From positions 1 to 60,997 of the forward strand of contig NZ_BAYE01000032.1 of the NCBI RefSeq assembly GCF_000685095.1: a DNA stretch of 60,997 bases, read 5' to 3'. Within the stretch, counting starts at the first letter, position 1. Every line of letters begins with the position of its first letter. The position numbers and the translations under genes are program-made. Origin of the DNA: Paraburkholderia caledonica NBRC 102488 (GTDB lineage Bacteria > Pseudomonadota > Gammaproteobacteria > Burkholderiales > Burkholderiaceae). Of this stretch, positions 24,804 through 33,338 are shown piece by piece. The notes below the pieces were generated by a model. It made no database searches. It saw only the letters and a program-made list of their open reading frames with translations, and was not told where the DNA came from.

Positions 24804-26633
24804 TCAGTTCAGCGTAGGGGCTGTGGTGCGCCGGCCGTGGCGCGCCAGCGTGTCGCGGTAGATGCCCGGCACTTGGGCAAGTTGCGCGGGTGTGCCTTCC
24901 TGAACGACGCGGCCGCGGTTCATCACGATGATCCGGTCGAACGACTGCAACGTCGACAGCCTATGCGCAATCGCAATCACCGTGCGATTTTGCATGAGAC
25001 GTTCGAGCGCGGCCTGAATGACGATTTCCGAAGCGGTGTCGAGCGCCGAGGTTGCCTCGTCGAGCAGAAGTATCGGCGAGTCCTTCAGGATCGCGCGCGC
25101 AATTGCTATGCGCTGGCGCTGTCCGCCGGAGAGTTTCGCGCCGCGGTCGCCTGCTATTGCGTTCAAGCCGTCCGGCAATGCCCCGATGAAATCCATGCAG
25201 CTGGCGTCTTCGCATGCGCGCCTCACGTCGGCTTCGCTTGCATCCGGACAGCCATAGCGGATGTTGTCGAGCAACGAGCGATGAAGCAGCGTGACGTCTT
25301 GCGGCACCACCGAGATCGCCGCTTGCAGGCTTTCCAGCGTCACTTGCGAGATGTCCTGGCCGGAAATGCGTATGCATCCGGTGGCCGGCTCGTAGAAGTG
25401 CTGAAGCAGCGCGAGCACGGTCGATTTTCCTGCGCCGGACGGTCCAACCAGTCCCACGCGTTCCCCTGCCTGGATGTGCAGCGTCAACTCGTTCAATACC
25501 GGCCTGCGGCCCGGGTAAGCGAACGAGACGTTGTCGAAATCGACTGTCGCTTCACGCACCTCGAGCGGTATTGCTTTGGGCGGTTCCGGCATCGAATAGG
25601 GCGTCAGCAAAGTTTGCGATGCTTCCGCGAGGCGCGCCACGTGCTGCGTTAAATCGACGAATGCCACCGCCACGTCGCGCGAACCATGCAGAATCGAAAA
25701 GCCCAGAGAGCCGACGAGGACCACGTCGCCGGTGCTCGCTTTACCTTGCGTCCAAAGCCAGACGGTCCAGCCGAGCACGCCCGCCGACAGCACCACGGTG
25801 GCGAACGCATGCAGCAGGCGCAGCTTCTCCAGATACAGCAGACTGCGCTTGCGTGCAACGGCCTCGGCTTCGAGATGGCCGTCGAAGCGCCGTTGCTCCG
25901 CGTCGACTGCGCTGAAGGCACGCACGAGCCCCATGTTGCCGATTACGTCGACCAGTTCGCCGTCTACGGAAGCCGCCTGGCTTGCGAACGCCTCGTGCCG
26001 CGACGTGCCCTTGCGCGCGAGCCAGAACAGACACGCGGTGAGGGCTGCGGAAACGGCGACGAGCGCGACGCTCATGGGAACGCTCACGGTCGCCACCATC
26101 ACGATCGCGCCGATCACGGTCAGCGTCGGCGGCAACGCGGTCCATGCCACCGTATTCTCGATGATGTACACCGCGTTCGCCGTGGCCGACACACGGCTCG
26201 ACAGAACGCCCGGCTGTTTGTCCGCGAAAAACGAAGGCGCATGTCCCGTCAGATAATCGAACATGTCCTGGCGGATGTCGCCCGTCACCCGCACGAATGC
26301 GCGTGCCGCGACCCAGCCGGCGACGCGCCACATCAGGTTGTCCGCGAAAATGAGGCCGACGAGCACGGCAAACGCGTACATGACCGTCTGGGGATGCGCG
26401 CGTCCGCGCGGCAGCGCGTCGATCAGATTGCGGATACCGTATTGCGACGCGAGCGCGAAGCCGACTGCGGCCACGACGCTGACGAGCATGATGACGTGAG
26501 CCACTTTGTGGCGCGCGACATAGCGCCAGATGAGACGAACCGGCCGACCCGCATAGCGGGATAAAACGCGTGAGCGCCGCCGTCCGCGCACGCGGCTAGC
26601 GCGACTCCGATCGCTCCGATCGACGAGTTCCAT
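24804..26633 (-). CDS. ABC exporter, fused membrane and ATPase domains
   Basis: A 609-residue half-transporter of the MsbA/lipid-multidrug type. The N-terminus is Arg-rich (to residue 30). Six transmembrane helices span about 45-340. The nucleotide-binding domain has Walker A GPSGAGKST (397-405), signature LSGGQRQRIAIARA (from 501), Walker B ILLLDEATSALD (521-532) and H-loop IAIAHRLSTL. It would act as a homodimer exporting lipids or amphiphilic compounds. It is monocistronic; GGGAAGG before the ATG at 26633 supports the start. Confidence 0.9.
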   Translation of the reverse strand: MELVDRSDRSRASRVRGRRRSRVLSRYAGRPVRLIWRYVARHKVAHVIMLVSVVAAVGFALASQYGIRNLIDALPRGRAHPQTVMYAFAVLVGLIFADNLMWRVAGWVAARAFVRVTGDIRQDMFDYLTGHAPSFFADKQPGVLSSRVSATANAVYIIENTVAWTALPPTLTVIGAIVMVATVSVPMSVALVAVSAALTACLFWLARKGTSRHEAFASQAASVDGELVDVIGNMGLVRAFSAVDAEQRRFDGHLEAEAVARKRSLLYLEKLRLLHAFATVVLSAGVLGWTVWLWTQGKASTGDVVLVGSLGFSILHGSRDVAVAFVDLTQHVARLAEASQTLLTPYSMPEPPKAIPLEVREATVDFDNVSFAYPGRRPVLNELTLHIQAGERVGLVGPSGAGKSTVLALLQHFYEPATGCIRISGQDISQVTLESLQAAISVVPQDVTLLHRSLLDNIRYGCPDASEADVRRACEDASCMDFIGALPDGLNAIAGDRGAKLSGGQRQRIAIARAILKDSPILLLDEATSALDTASEIVIQAALERLMQNRTVIAIAHRLSTLQSFDRIIVMNRGRVVQEGTPAQLAQVPGIYRDTLARHGRRTTAPTLN

Positions 26634-26762
26634 GGTGCCTTCCCGAACTGGTGCGCCGGCAGGCGACAGGGGTGCCCTTCCAGGGAGGGAGGCGTGCCAT
26701 GTGTCCGGCGAAGACGCTGCGCAAGGCCCATGCCTTGCGCAGTCCCGCCAGATTACCGCAGC

Positions 26763-27344
26763 TTACGTTGGCTCGTTGCCGCTTGCCCTGCGGGCGTCGA
26801 ACTGTATGACGTGTTCTGCGAGCGAGCCGTTCCTTCGCTCGATGTAGACGGTGCCGCGATACGACACTTGCCAGCCGTCGCGCGCTGCAATCAACGGCAT
26901 GTTTCCGCCGGCGCGGCTGTCTATGCCGCCCAGGCCCATTGCGGGCGCGGGAACGTTGTTCTCGAGCGTCGCGTTCGACGAAATGACGTTGTCGTGCCAC
27001 GGCGACAGTCCTCGCTTTGCTTCAAGACCTTTGCCGTCGGTGTCGACGGTGTTATCGGTCGACGCCGTGTTGGCCGCGTCCACCGAGACCGTGCGGCTGC
27101 TCGCCCGGTGCACGGGGTCAGGCGAATCGGCGGTCAGCGCGTCGAGATCGATAGGCGGCAGATTCTGCGCGTTGTCGTTGCGCCGCGTCGGCTCGGCCGC
27201 GCCCGCGTTACTCGAGCTGCCAAACTCTTTCGCTTGCGTATGAGCGTCTGGAGAAGCCGTTCCGGCTGCAGGGGTATGCACCGGACTCTTTGCGGCCATT
27301 TCGTTCTGCTGTTTCTGCGTGGGATTGTCTTCCGCGTTTTGCAT
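26763..27344 (-). CDS. Hypothetical protein with long disordered N-terminus
   Basis: A 193-residue protein. Residues 1-120 are rich in Asn, Ala, Thr, Ser, Asp and Pro (for example QNLPPIDLDALTADSPDP) and predicted to be unstructured. The C-terminal 65 residues look folded, with MPLIAARDGWQVSYRGTVYI and a final FDARRASGNEPT. There is no signal peptide or membrane helix. ATG 27344 follows GGAGTAGCGAC. No family recognised. Confidence 0.6.
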   Translation of the reverse strand: MQNAEDNPTQKQQNEMAAKSPVHTPAAGTASPDAHTQAKEFGSSSNAGAAEPTRRNDNAQNLPPIDLDALTADSPDPVHRASSRTVSVDAANTASTDNTVDTDGKGLEAKRGLSPWHDNVISSNATLENNVPAPAMGLGGIDSRAGGNMPLIAARDGWQVSYRGTVYIERRNGSLAEHVIQFDARRASGNEPT

Positions 27345-27724
27345 GTCGCTACTCCTGCCGTTGGGGACTCCGCGGTCGGGGGCGCGCAATGTCTGCCGCT
27401 CTTTCCGTTCCGCGAAGTCCGCTGCAACCCTCCTGTAAACGCATCGTATGAAAGGGTTACTTGAAGCGTTGAAAAAAATGACCGGCGTCGGTCTCGCGTA
27501 TGACGTATGTCTCCGCGATGGCAGGCGCCTCGCTATACAGTCGCAGCGAACGTTCCCGGCAGGGGAGAAGCCCGATCATCGACACGAATCATGCGATCCG
27601 GAGCGCACACTCGGCGCTGCGCGCCCACGCCAAAGCGCGCCGGCAAATAACGTTATCGAAATCGATTCATTCCCATGCCTCGCGCGGCTCGGTACGCTCA
27701 CGTATCGACCTGACGTGAGGGCTT
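27345..27724. other. 380-bp non-coding divergent region
   Basis: Separates the minus-strand disordered protein from the plus-strand binding protein and must hold both promoters. I see no convincing gene, hairpin, repeat or clear -35/-10 pair. A short plus-strand frame beginning at 27448 has unlikely composition and is not called. Confidence 0.5.
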
Positions 27725-28729
27725 ATGGCTCATTCCGCTCCAACCTCGTTTTCAACGCGACGGCGCATGCTGAAACTGCTGGGTGCCGTGCCCGCCCTCG
27801 CGGCGACCGGCGCTTTGCATTCGCAACATGCGCTGGCTGCGGATGTTGCATCGACCACGCTCGTACTCGGTGACCAGGCCGGCGGCACGCGCGCGCTCGT
27901 CGAGGCGGCCAAAGTGCTCGACGGTGCGCCATACGCTTTTCGCTGGGCGAATTTTCAGGGGGCTGCGCCGCTGTTCGAAGCGCAACGCGCTGGCGCCGTC
28001 GATCTCGCGCCGGCAGGCGATTTGCCGGTACTCGCAGCGGCGGTCGGCGATCCGACGCTGAAGATCGTCGCAACCCGCGTCGGCTCGGGCGCGCAACTCG
28101 GCATCCTTGTCCCGCCGAACTCCGCGATACGCAAGGTTGCCGATCTGAAAGGGCGCACCGTGTTTGTGTCGTCGGCACGCGGCAGCATTTCGCAATTCCA
28201 GTTGTATGGCGCGCTCGCCGAAGCGGGTTTATCGAAAGACGACGTGACGGTGCGCTTCATCTTGCCCGTCGATGCATTTGCGGCGTTCGCTTCCGGATCC
28301 ATCGAAGTGTGGGCGACATTCGATCCGTACTACGGCATTGCCGTGCAACGCGGCGCCCGCATTTTGCGCGACGGCACTGGCATCAATAGCGGGCTAGGCT
28401 TTATTACTGCGTCAGGGGCGTCGCTTGCGGACGCGGGCAAACGCGCGGCTATCGCCGACGTGCTGTTGAGGCTGCAACGTGCCGGTGACTGGGCGTTGGC
28501 AAACCCCGATGCGTACGCGCAAATCTATGCAACGTTGACGCGCTCTCCGCTCGATGCCGCGAAAACGATCACGCGGCGCGCGTCGCTCAAACAGCATTTC
28601 GTCAACGATAAGGATATTGCCGCGCTTCAGAAAGTGGCCGACAGTGCGAATCGCGACGCGATTTTGCCGCGCCGCGTGGACGTTCGCGCGATATCGGAGA
28701 CACAGATCGCTCGACTGGCGAGCAGTTAG
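27725..28729 (+). CDS. Orphan ABC substrate-binding protein, SsuA/NMT1-like
   Basis: A 334-residue periplasmic binding protein of the sulfonate/nitrate/taurine class. A Tat-type signal (STRRRMLKLLGAVPALAATG) ends near ALA-AD at residue 38. The mature protein has LVLGDQAGGTRALVEAAKVL, then RWANFQGAAPLFEAQRAGAV, then GSISQFQLYGALAEAGL and VWATFDPYYGIAVQ, all typical of the SsuA fold. No permease or ATPase gene is adjacent, so it must share a transporter encoded elsewhere or act as a sensor or scavenger. The ligand may be an alkanesulfonate. Confidence 0.88.
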   Translation: MAHSAPTSFSTRRRMLKLLGAVPALAATGALHSQHALAADVASTTLVLGDQAGGTRALVEAAKVLDGAPYAFRWANFQGAAPLFEAQRAGAVDLAPAGDLPVLAAAVGDPTLKIVATRVGSGAQLGILVPPNSAIRKVADLKGRTVFVSSARGSISQFQLYGALAEAGLSKDDVTVRFILPVDAFAAFASGSIEVWATFDPYYGIAVQRGARILRDGTGINSGLGFITASGASLADAGKRAAIADVLLRLQRAGDWALANPDAYAQIYATLTRSPLDAAKTITRRASLKQHFVNDKDIAALQKVADSANRDAILPRRVDVRAISETQIARLASS

Positions 28730-28757
28730 GGCATCACTGCGTTAGGGCTTTAGGGGT

Positions 28758-29156
28758 TTAAGGAAGCAATGGCACGTCTTCAATCAAATCTGCTTTCACC
28801 GCGCGAATTCTGCGATCGACAAAATAGCCGCCGCCTTCGGTGTAGTGCAGATAGAGACGTCCGCATAAGACGCACTTCCACACTGCACAGCGGTTGTACG
28901 GAAAATAGCGCGGCGCAATGGGCGCTTCGGCCGACCAATAGGTTGTCTTGTCCGGCAAGTACTCGCTGAAAGTCGGCTCGGCATAGTCTTGCGGCAGCAG
29001 CGTGCCGATTTCCTCGAACTGCGTTTCGTCGAGAGAAAGCGGTTGCGACTGCCAGCCGTCGAGCGGCGTTTTCATGCACGCGCATGGCCCGGCGGCGCGT
29101 GCCTCTGCGGCACGCGCCAGTTCAACAAGCATTTCAGCGTTCAGATATTGCGCCAT
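28758..29156 (-). CDS. Cys-rich hypothetical protein following the aldolase gene
   Basis: A 132-residue soluble protein starting 11 bp after the RraA-family gene. Two cysteine pairs, GPCACMK (near residue 25) and WKCVLCGRLYLHYTEG (near 95), could bind a metal as a zinc ribbon. The rest is rich in aromatic residues (YNRCAVWK, FVDRRIRAV). It belongs to the MFS-hydratase-aldolase operon by position. Function unknown; it might be a metal-binding accessory. Confidence 0.65.
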   Translation of the reverse strand: MAQYLNAEMLVELARAAEARAAGPCACMKTPLDGWQSQPLSLDETQFEEIGTLLPQDYAEPTFSEYLPDKTTYWSAEAPIAPRYFPYNRCAVWKCVLCGRLYLHYTEGGGYFVDRRIRAVKADLIEDVPLLP

Positions 29157-29167
29157 GAGGCTCACGT

Positions 29168-29836
29168 TCAGGGGTTCATCATCCTGTCGCGTTGAGGTGC
29201 AACCCACGAGCGGTCGAAGTTGCCTTCGGCAATCGACTTCAAGGCTGCCATCTCTTTCGCTTGTTGTCGGCGCGCGCCTTCGATAACAGCTTCGGCGTCG
29301 GCGGGCGCGATCGCGAGCAGGCCGTCTTCATCGCCGACAATGATATCGCCTGGATGGACCACCATGCCGCCGACGGTGACAGGCACGTTGATTTCGCCAG
29401 GTCCGTTCTTGTACGGACCACGATGCGTGACGCCGCGTGCATACACCGGAAAGTCGCGCTGACCTAGCGCGCCGACGTCGCGTATCGCACCGTCTATCAC
29501 GAGTCCCTCCACGCCCAGACTCTCAGCGAAGCTCGCCATGATCTCGCCCATCAGCGCTTGCGTCAGGTCGCCGGCGCCGTCGATCACCAGCACGTCGCCG
29601 GGTCTGCAGAAATCGAACGCCCGATGAATCGCCAGGTTGTCGCCAGGCCGGGTATGCACCGTGACCGCGGTGCCCGCAAGCGGCTTCGGCCGATGATACG
29701 GTCGCAATCCGAGCATGCCACTCGCGCGTGCCATGTTGTCGCTGAGAAGGGACACCGCAAGTTCACGCAATGCACCGAGAGTCGCCGCTCCAGCCTGGGG
29801 TGCCGACTCATACTCCCGCCATCCGATTGGGTTCAT
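29168..29836 (-). CDS. RraA family protein, probable 4-carboxy-4-hydroxy-2-oxoadipate (CHA) aldolase-like
   Basis: A 222-residue protein of the RraA-like fold. GDVLVIDGAGDLTQALMGEI and GLVIDGAIRDVGAL carry the Arg and Asp that bind pyruvate enolate and the divalent metal in class II HMG/CHA aldolases. GVTHRGPYKNGPGEINVPV follows. Class II aldolases of this family split CHA to pyruvate and oxaloacetate. That assignment is strengthened by the coupled LigJ-like gene (ATGA overlap at 29833-29836). An RNase E inhibitor role is unlikely in this context. Confidence 0.85.
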   Translation of the reverse strand: MNPIGWREYESAPQAGAATLGALRELAVSLLSDNMARASGMLGLRPYHRPKPLAGTAVTVHTRPGDNLAIHRAFDFCRPGDVLVIDGAGDLTQALMGEIMASFAESLGVEGLVIDGAIRDVGALGQRDFPVYARGVTHRGPYKNGPGEINVPVTVGGMVVHPGDIIVGDEDGLLAIAPADAEAVIEGARRQQAKEMAALKSIAEGNFDRSWVAPQRDRMMNP

Positions 29837-30882
29837 ACAATAGCTCCTTGCGCCGCGAGTTGCCGGTCGAGCTGACGCGAAAGCCGCGGATACACGGCAC
29901 GCGCGTTGTCCTCATATATACGTTGGCGATCCGCGTCGCTAAGCCATTCGATTGCATCGATATAGCGGCGCGTATCGTCGTAATGGTGTCCGGTCTCCGG
30001 ATCGATGCCTTGCACCGCGCCTATCGTTTCCGATGCAAACAGGATGTTTTCAACGGGAATTACTTTCGCGAGCAACTCAGCGCCCGGTTGGTGATAGACA
30101 CAGGTATCGAAGAACACGTTCTTTAGCAGGTAATCACGCAGCAGTGGACGCTTCATGTCCTGCGCGAGACCGCGATAACGTCCCCAGTGATAAGGCACTG
30201 CGCCGCCGCCATGCGGAATGATGAAACGCAGCGTGGGGAAGTCCGCGAACAGGTCGCCAGTGAGCAGCTGCATGAATGCGGACGTGTCGCCGTTGATGTA
30301 ATGCGCGCCGGTTGCATGGAAGTTGGGGTTGCACGACGACGACACGTGGATCATCGCGGGCACGTCTAGTTCGACCATCGTTTCATAGAGCGGATACCAC
30401 GAGCGATCCGTGAGCGGCAGACCCGACCAGTGTCCGCCGGATGGATCGGGATTCAGATTGCAGCCGATAAAACCGAGTTCTTCGACACAGCGCCGCAATT
30501 CGTCGATACAGTTCGCGGGCGGCACTCCTGGCGCTTGCGGCAACTGGCATACGCCCACGAAGTTGCGCGGAAACAGCGAACACACGCGATGCACGAGGTC
30601 GTTGCACTCGCGTGACCAGTGCGCGTTTGCTTGCGCGGTGGCGAGATGGTGGCCCATGCCCGCAGCACGTGGCGAAAATATCGTGAGGTCGGTGCCGCGT
30701 TCCCGCTGAATGCGCAACTGGCCCGTTTCGATGCTCTCGCGGATTTCATCGTCGCTGATGCTTGGGCGCGCGGGCGGCGTGTGGCCGTGCTTTAACGCGG
30801 CAATCTGCTGCGTGCGCCAGGCTTCGTGCTGCGGCGGCGAGGTCGTGTAATGCCCGTGACAATCGATGATCATGGTTTGCAA
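29833..30882 (-). CDS. Amidohydrolase, 4-oxalomesaconate hydratase (LigJ)-like
   Basis: A 349-residue Amidohydro_2 protein. MIIDCHGHYTTSPPQHEAWR (His9, His11) closely resembles the opening of LigJ. PAMIHVSSS and LRFIIPHGGGAVPYHWGRYR supply further metal ligands, and IGAVQGIDPETGHHYDDTRR is LigJ-like. The enzyme would hydrate 4-oxalomesaconate to CHA for the aldolase encoded next. Related decarboxylases (ACMSD type) share the fold, so a decarboxylase is the alternative. A second start at 30873 is possible. It lies 27 bp after the MFS gene. Confidence 0.82.
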   Translation of the reverse strand: MQTMIIDCHGHYTTSPPQHEAWRTQQIAALKHGHTPPARPSISDDEIRESIETGQLRIQRERGTDLTIFSPRAAGMGHHLATAQANAHWSRECNDLVHRVCSLFPRNFVGVCQLPQAPGVPPANCIDELRRCVEELGFIGCNLNPDPSGGHWSGLPLTDRSWYPLYETMVELDVPAMIHVSSSCNPNFHATGAHYINGDTSAFMQLLTGDLFADFPTLRFIIPHGGGAVPYHWGRYRGLAQDMKRPLLRDYLLKNVFFDTCVYHQPGAELLAKVIPVENILFASETIGAVQGIDPETGHHYDDTRRYIDAIEWLSDADRQRIYEDNARAVYPRLSRQLDRQLAAQGAIV

Positions 30883-30909
30883 TGCCTTTGCTTGTGGTGG
30901 CGATGTCCG

Positions 30910-32232
30910 TTACGAACGCGGCGCGGCGTCGCCTGTGACGAGCGATTGTGTTTCTTCTTCCGATGCCGTGACGCGCATCACCAGTGCGATGACCGTCGCC
31001 ACGAGCAGGAACGCTGCGATCGTCAGCAACGCGAGCTTGAAGTTGCCGGTTGCGCTGCGCACGAGACCGATACTCCATGGTCCGACCAGGCCGCCGAACT
31101 GCGCAATGGTGTTGATGAGCGCGATGGTCGCAGCGCCTGCCGCACCGGTTCTGAACGACGATGCAAGGCTCCAGAACAGTGGATTGCCCGCATAGATAAA
31201 CAGGCCGGTCACGCACAACAGCACGTAGGCGATCACCGGATTCGGCGCATACGCGCTGCCGGCGATGGCAAGCGCACTCATCCCGTACACGAAAGCAAGG
31301 TGCTTCTTCCGGTCGCCGGTGCGGTCCGAGCTGCGGCTGATCAGAAATGTGCCGAGCACGCCAAGTAAAGGCGGCGCGGCGGACAGAAAGCCGACTTCGA
31401 GATTAGTAAGGTGTCCAAGGCTTTTGACGATCTGCGGCAACCACAGGAACAATCCATAAATGCCCACCAGTGCGCAGCCGAACAGGCAAGCCAGACTCCA
31501 CACACGAATGTCGCCCGCCACGCGCAGAAGCGGAAAGTGCGTGTTGCCGCCCAAGGCCTCTCGTTCTGCGGCGAGCGTGGATTCGAGCCAGCGCTTTTCG
31601 TCGGCGGAGAGCCACTCGGCGTCGGCCGGGCGCTCGGTCATGATGCGCAGGGTGACGAGACCGAGCAGCATTGCCGGCACGCCTTCGAGAATGAACATCC
31701 ACTGCCAGCCGTGCAAACCGAGAATGCCGTCCGCGTAGGTCATGAGCGCCGTGGAAATAGGTCCGCCCAGCACTGCCGAAAACGACCCGGCGATGATGTA
31801 GCCGCCCACCGCTCGCGCCCGGTAGCGCACCGGAAACCACTTCGTCAGATACACCGCGACGCCCGGCAAAAAGCCTGCTTCCATGACGCCGAGCAAAAAG
31901 CGCAGCACGTAGAAGCTCGTGTCGTTGAACACGAACGCAGTCACCGCGGCCACGGCGCCCCACGTCAGAAGAATGCGTGCGATCCAGCGCCGTGCGCCGA
32001 CGCGATGCAACAGCAGGTTGCTTGGCACTTCCAGCAACATGTAGCCGACAAAGAAAATGCTGCCGGCGAAACCGAACACAGCGGGACTGAAGCCCAACTG
32101 CTTGTTCATGTCGAGTGCGGCGAAACCGATGTTGATGCGGTCGAGGTAATTAAAGAACATCATGGCGAAAAGCAGGGGCATCAGACGCCCATATACCTTT
32201 CGCATGGTTGCGGCTTCGTCAATCGGGTTCAT
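30910..32232 (-). CDS. MFS transporter, ACS family
   Basis: A 440-residue twelve-helix permease. It has MFFNYLDRINIGFAALDMNK in helix 1, IFFVGYMLLEVPSNLLLHRV and GVMEAGFLPGVAVYLTKWFP. ATG 32232 is preceded by GGAGACAGC. It is first in the operon with the LigJ-like hydratase and CHA-aldolase-like genes, so it likely imports a tricarboxylate-like or aromatic-derived acid feeding them. Confidence 0.9.
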   Translation of the reverse strand: MNPIDEAATMRKVYGRLMPLLFAMMFFNYLDRINIGFAALDMNKQLGFSPAVFGFAGSIFFVGYMLLEVPSNLLLHRVGARRWIARILLTWGAVAAVTAFVFNDTSFYVLRFLLGVMEAGFLPGVAVYLTKWFPVRYRARAVGGYIIAGSFSAVLGGPISTALMTYADGILGLHGWQWMFILEGVPAMLLGLVTLRIMTERPADAEWLSADEKRWLESTLAAEREALGGNTHFPLLRVAGDIRVWSLACLFGCALVGIYGLFLWLPQIVKSLGHLTNLEVGFLSAAPPLLGVLGTFLISRSSDRTGDRKKHLAFVYGMSALAIAGSAYAPNPVIAYVLLCVTGLFIYAGNPLFWSLASSFRTGAAGAATIALINTIAQFGGLVGPWSIGLVRSATGNFKLALLTIAAFLLVATVIALVMRVTASEEETQSLVTGDAAPRS

Positions 32233-32345
32233 GCTGTCTCCTACCTTGCGGCGACGGCGAGTGCGCCGTCCCTGCGTTCTTGTCATATGTGCAAGCAATG
32301 ATAAGAACGGGCGGGTGAGCAGTCCAAGACCGGTTGCTTATGCTT

Positions 32346-32365
32346 CTATAGGATTTTGCTTATAG
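32346..32365. promoter_or_regulatory. LysR-type operator candidate
   Basis: CTATA (32346-32350), ten bases and TATAG (32361-32365) form an inverted repeat between the LysR and MFS genes, with neighbouring TGCTTAT copies. The shape fits a LysR recognition site controlling the MFS-hydratase-aldolase operon. It overlaps the LysR stop codon. Confidence 0.45.
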
Positions 32366-33259
32366 TGCGGAGTTCTCAAGGGGCGGCGGAAGGCAGGCGA
32401 GGAATGCACGCAAGTGCGGCGACGCGTCGTCCGAGCGGAAAGTCGCGGCAAGCGTCGAACGATATCTGGACGCCGGCCCTGTCAGGTGGCGATAGACAAC
32501 GTCGCTGCGGCCCAGACGCGCTACCGACTCGCCAATGAACGTGACACCCAGCCCAGCGGCCACGAGCGCGATAGCGGTTTGAATCTCATACGCCTGATGA
32601 GCGACGAACGGCGTCAGACCGGCATCGCGATACAACGATAGAACCGAGCGCTTGAATTGCGCATTCTGATGCTTCGGGTAAAGGATCAAAGGCGTATCGG
32701 CGAGATCTGCGATCTTCACGCTCTTGTGGGCGGCGAGCGGATGGCCCGGCTCCAACACGGCCACCACCCGTTCGCGCAGCAGCGGGTACGACGTGCATCC
32801 TTCGATTGCCAGCGGCTGACGGCCAATGCCGATGTGAATCCGCATGTCGCGAAGCGCATCGGTCTGTTCTTCAGTGAGCATTTCGAAGAGCTTCAGTTCC
32901 ACCTGCGGATACGCTTGGTGAAACGCTTTGAGCGCGGGCGGCAGAATGCTGTACATCGCCGAGCGAGTGAAGCCAACGCTGAGCCAGCCGCGCCGGCCTA
33001 TGCCGATTTCCTGCGTCGCGAGGCTCGCCTGCTCCAGAGCACCGAGTATCTGGCGAGCCTCCGTACATAAGTAGAGTCCCGCTTCGGTCAGCGTGAGCGG
33101 ACGTCGAGCGCGGTCGACCAGTTGGGTGCCGAGCCGTTCTTCGAGCGAGCGGATCTGTTGGCTCAGCGCGGGCTGCGCAATGTGAAGCCGTTCAGCAGCA
33201 CGGCTGAAATTAAGCTCCTCGGCGAGAATCACGAAGCACTGTAGAGCCCTAAGATTCAT
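32360..33259 (-). CDS. LysR family regulator
   Basis: A 299-residue LysR protein. The HTH (residues 1-60) is MNLRALQCFVILAEELNFSR and LHIAQPALSQQIRSLEERLG, typical of the CatR/BenM/CbbR-like branch responding to aromatic catabolites. It is encoded 128 bp before, and on the same strand as, the MFS-LigJ-RraA operon, and is the likely activator. Confidence 0.9.
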   Translation of the reverse strand: MNLRALQCFVILAEELNFSRAAERLHIAQPALSQQIRSLEERLGTQLVDRARRPLTLTEAGLYLCTEARQILGALEQASLATQEIGIGRRGWLSVGFTRSAMYSILPPALKAFHQAYPQVELKLFEMLTEEQTDALRDMRIHIGIGRQPLAIEGCTSYPLLRERVVAVLEPGHPLAAHKSVKIADLADTPLILYPKHQNAQFKRSVLSLYRDAGLTPFVAHQAYEIQTAIALVAAGLGVTFIGESVARLGRSDVVYRHLTGPASRYRSTLAATFRSDDASPHLRAFLACLPPPLENSAL

Positions 33260-33338
33260 AGCGGTTCTGTTTGACGTCGGTACGCGCAGAATACCCTACA
33301 CTGTCGCCTACGATCCGCGAAAATGAGGAGCGCAATCA

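Noticed and set aside
27448..27873. A 141-residue plus-strand frame before the orphan binding protein
   Set aside because: It overlaps the signal-peptide region of the binding protein in another frame, is Arg/Pro-rich and has no supporting ribosome binding site.
29168..29836. RraA as an RNase E inhibitor
   Set aside because: The gene is translationally coupled to a LigJ-like hydratase and keeps the Arg/Asp of class II pyruvate aldolases, so an aldolase role fits far better.
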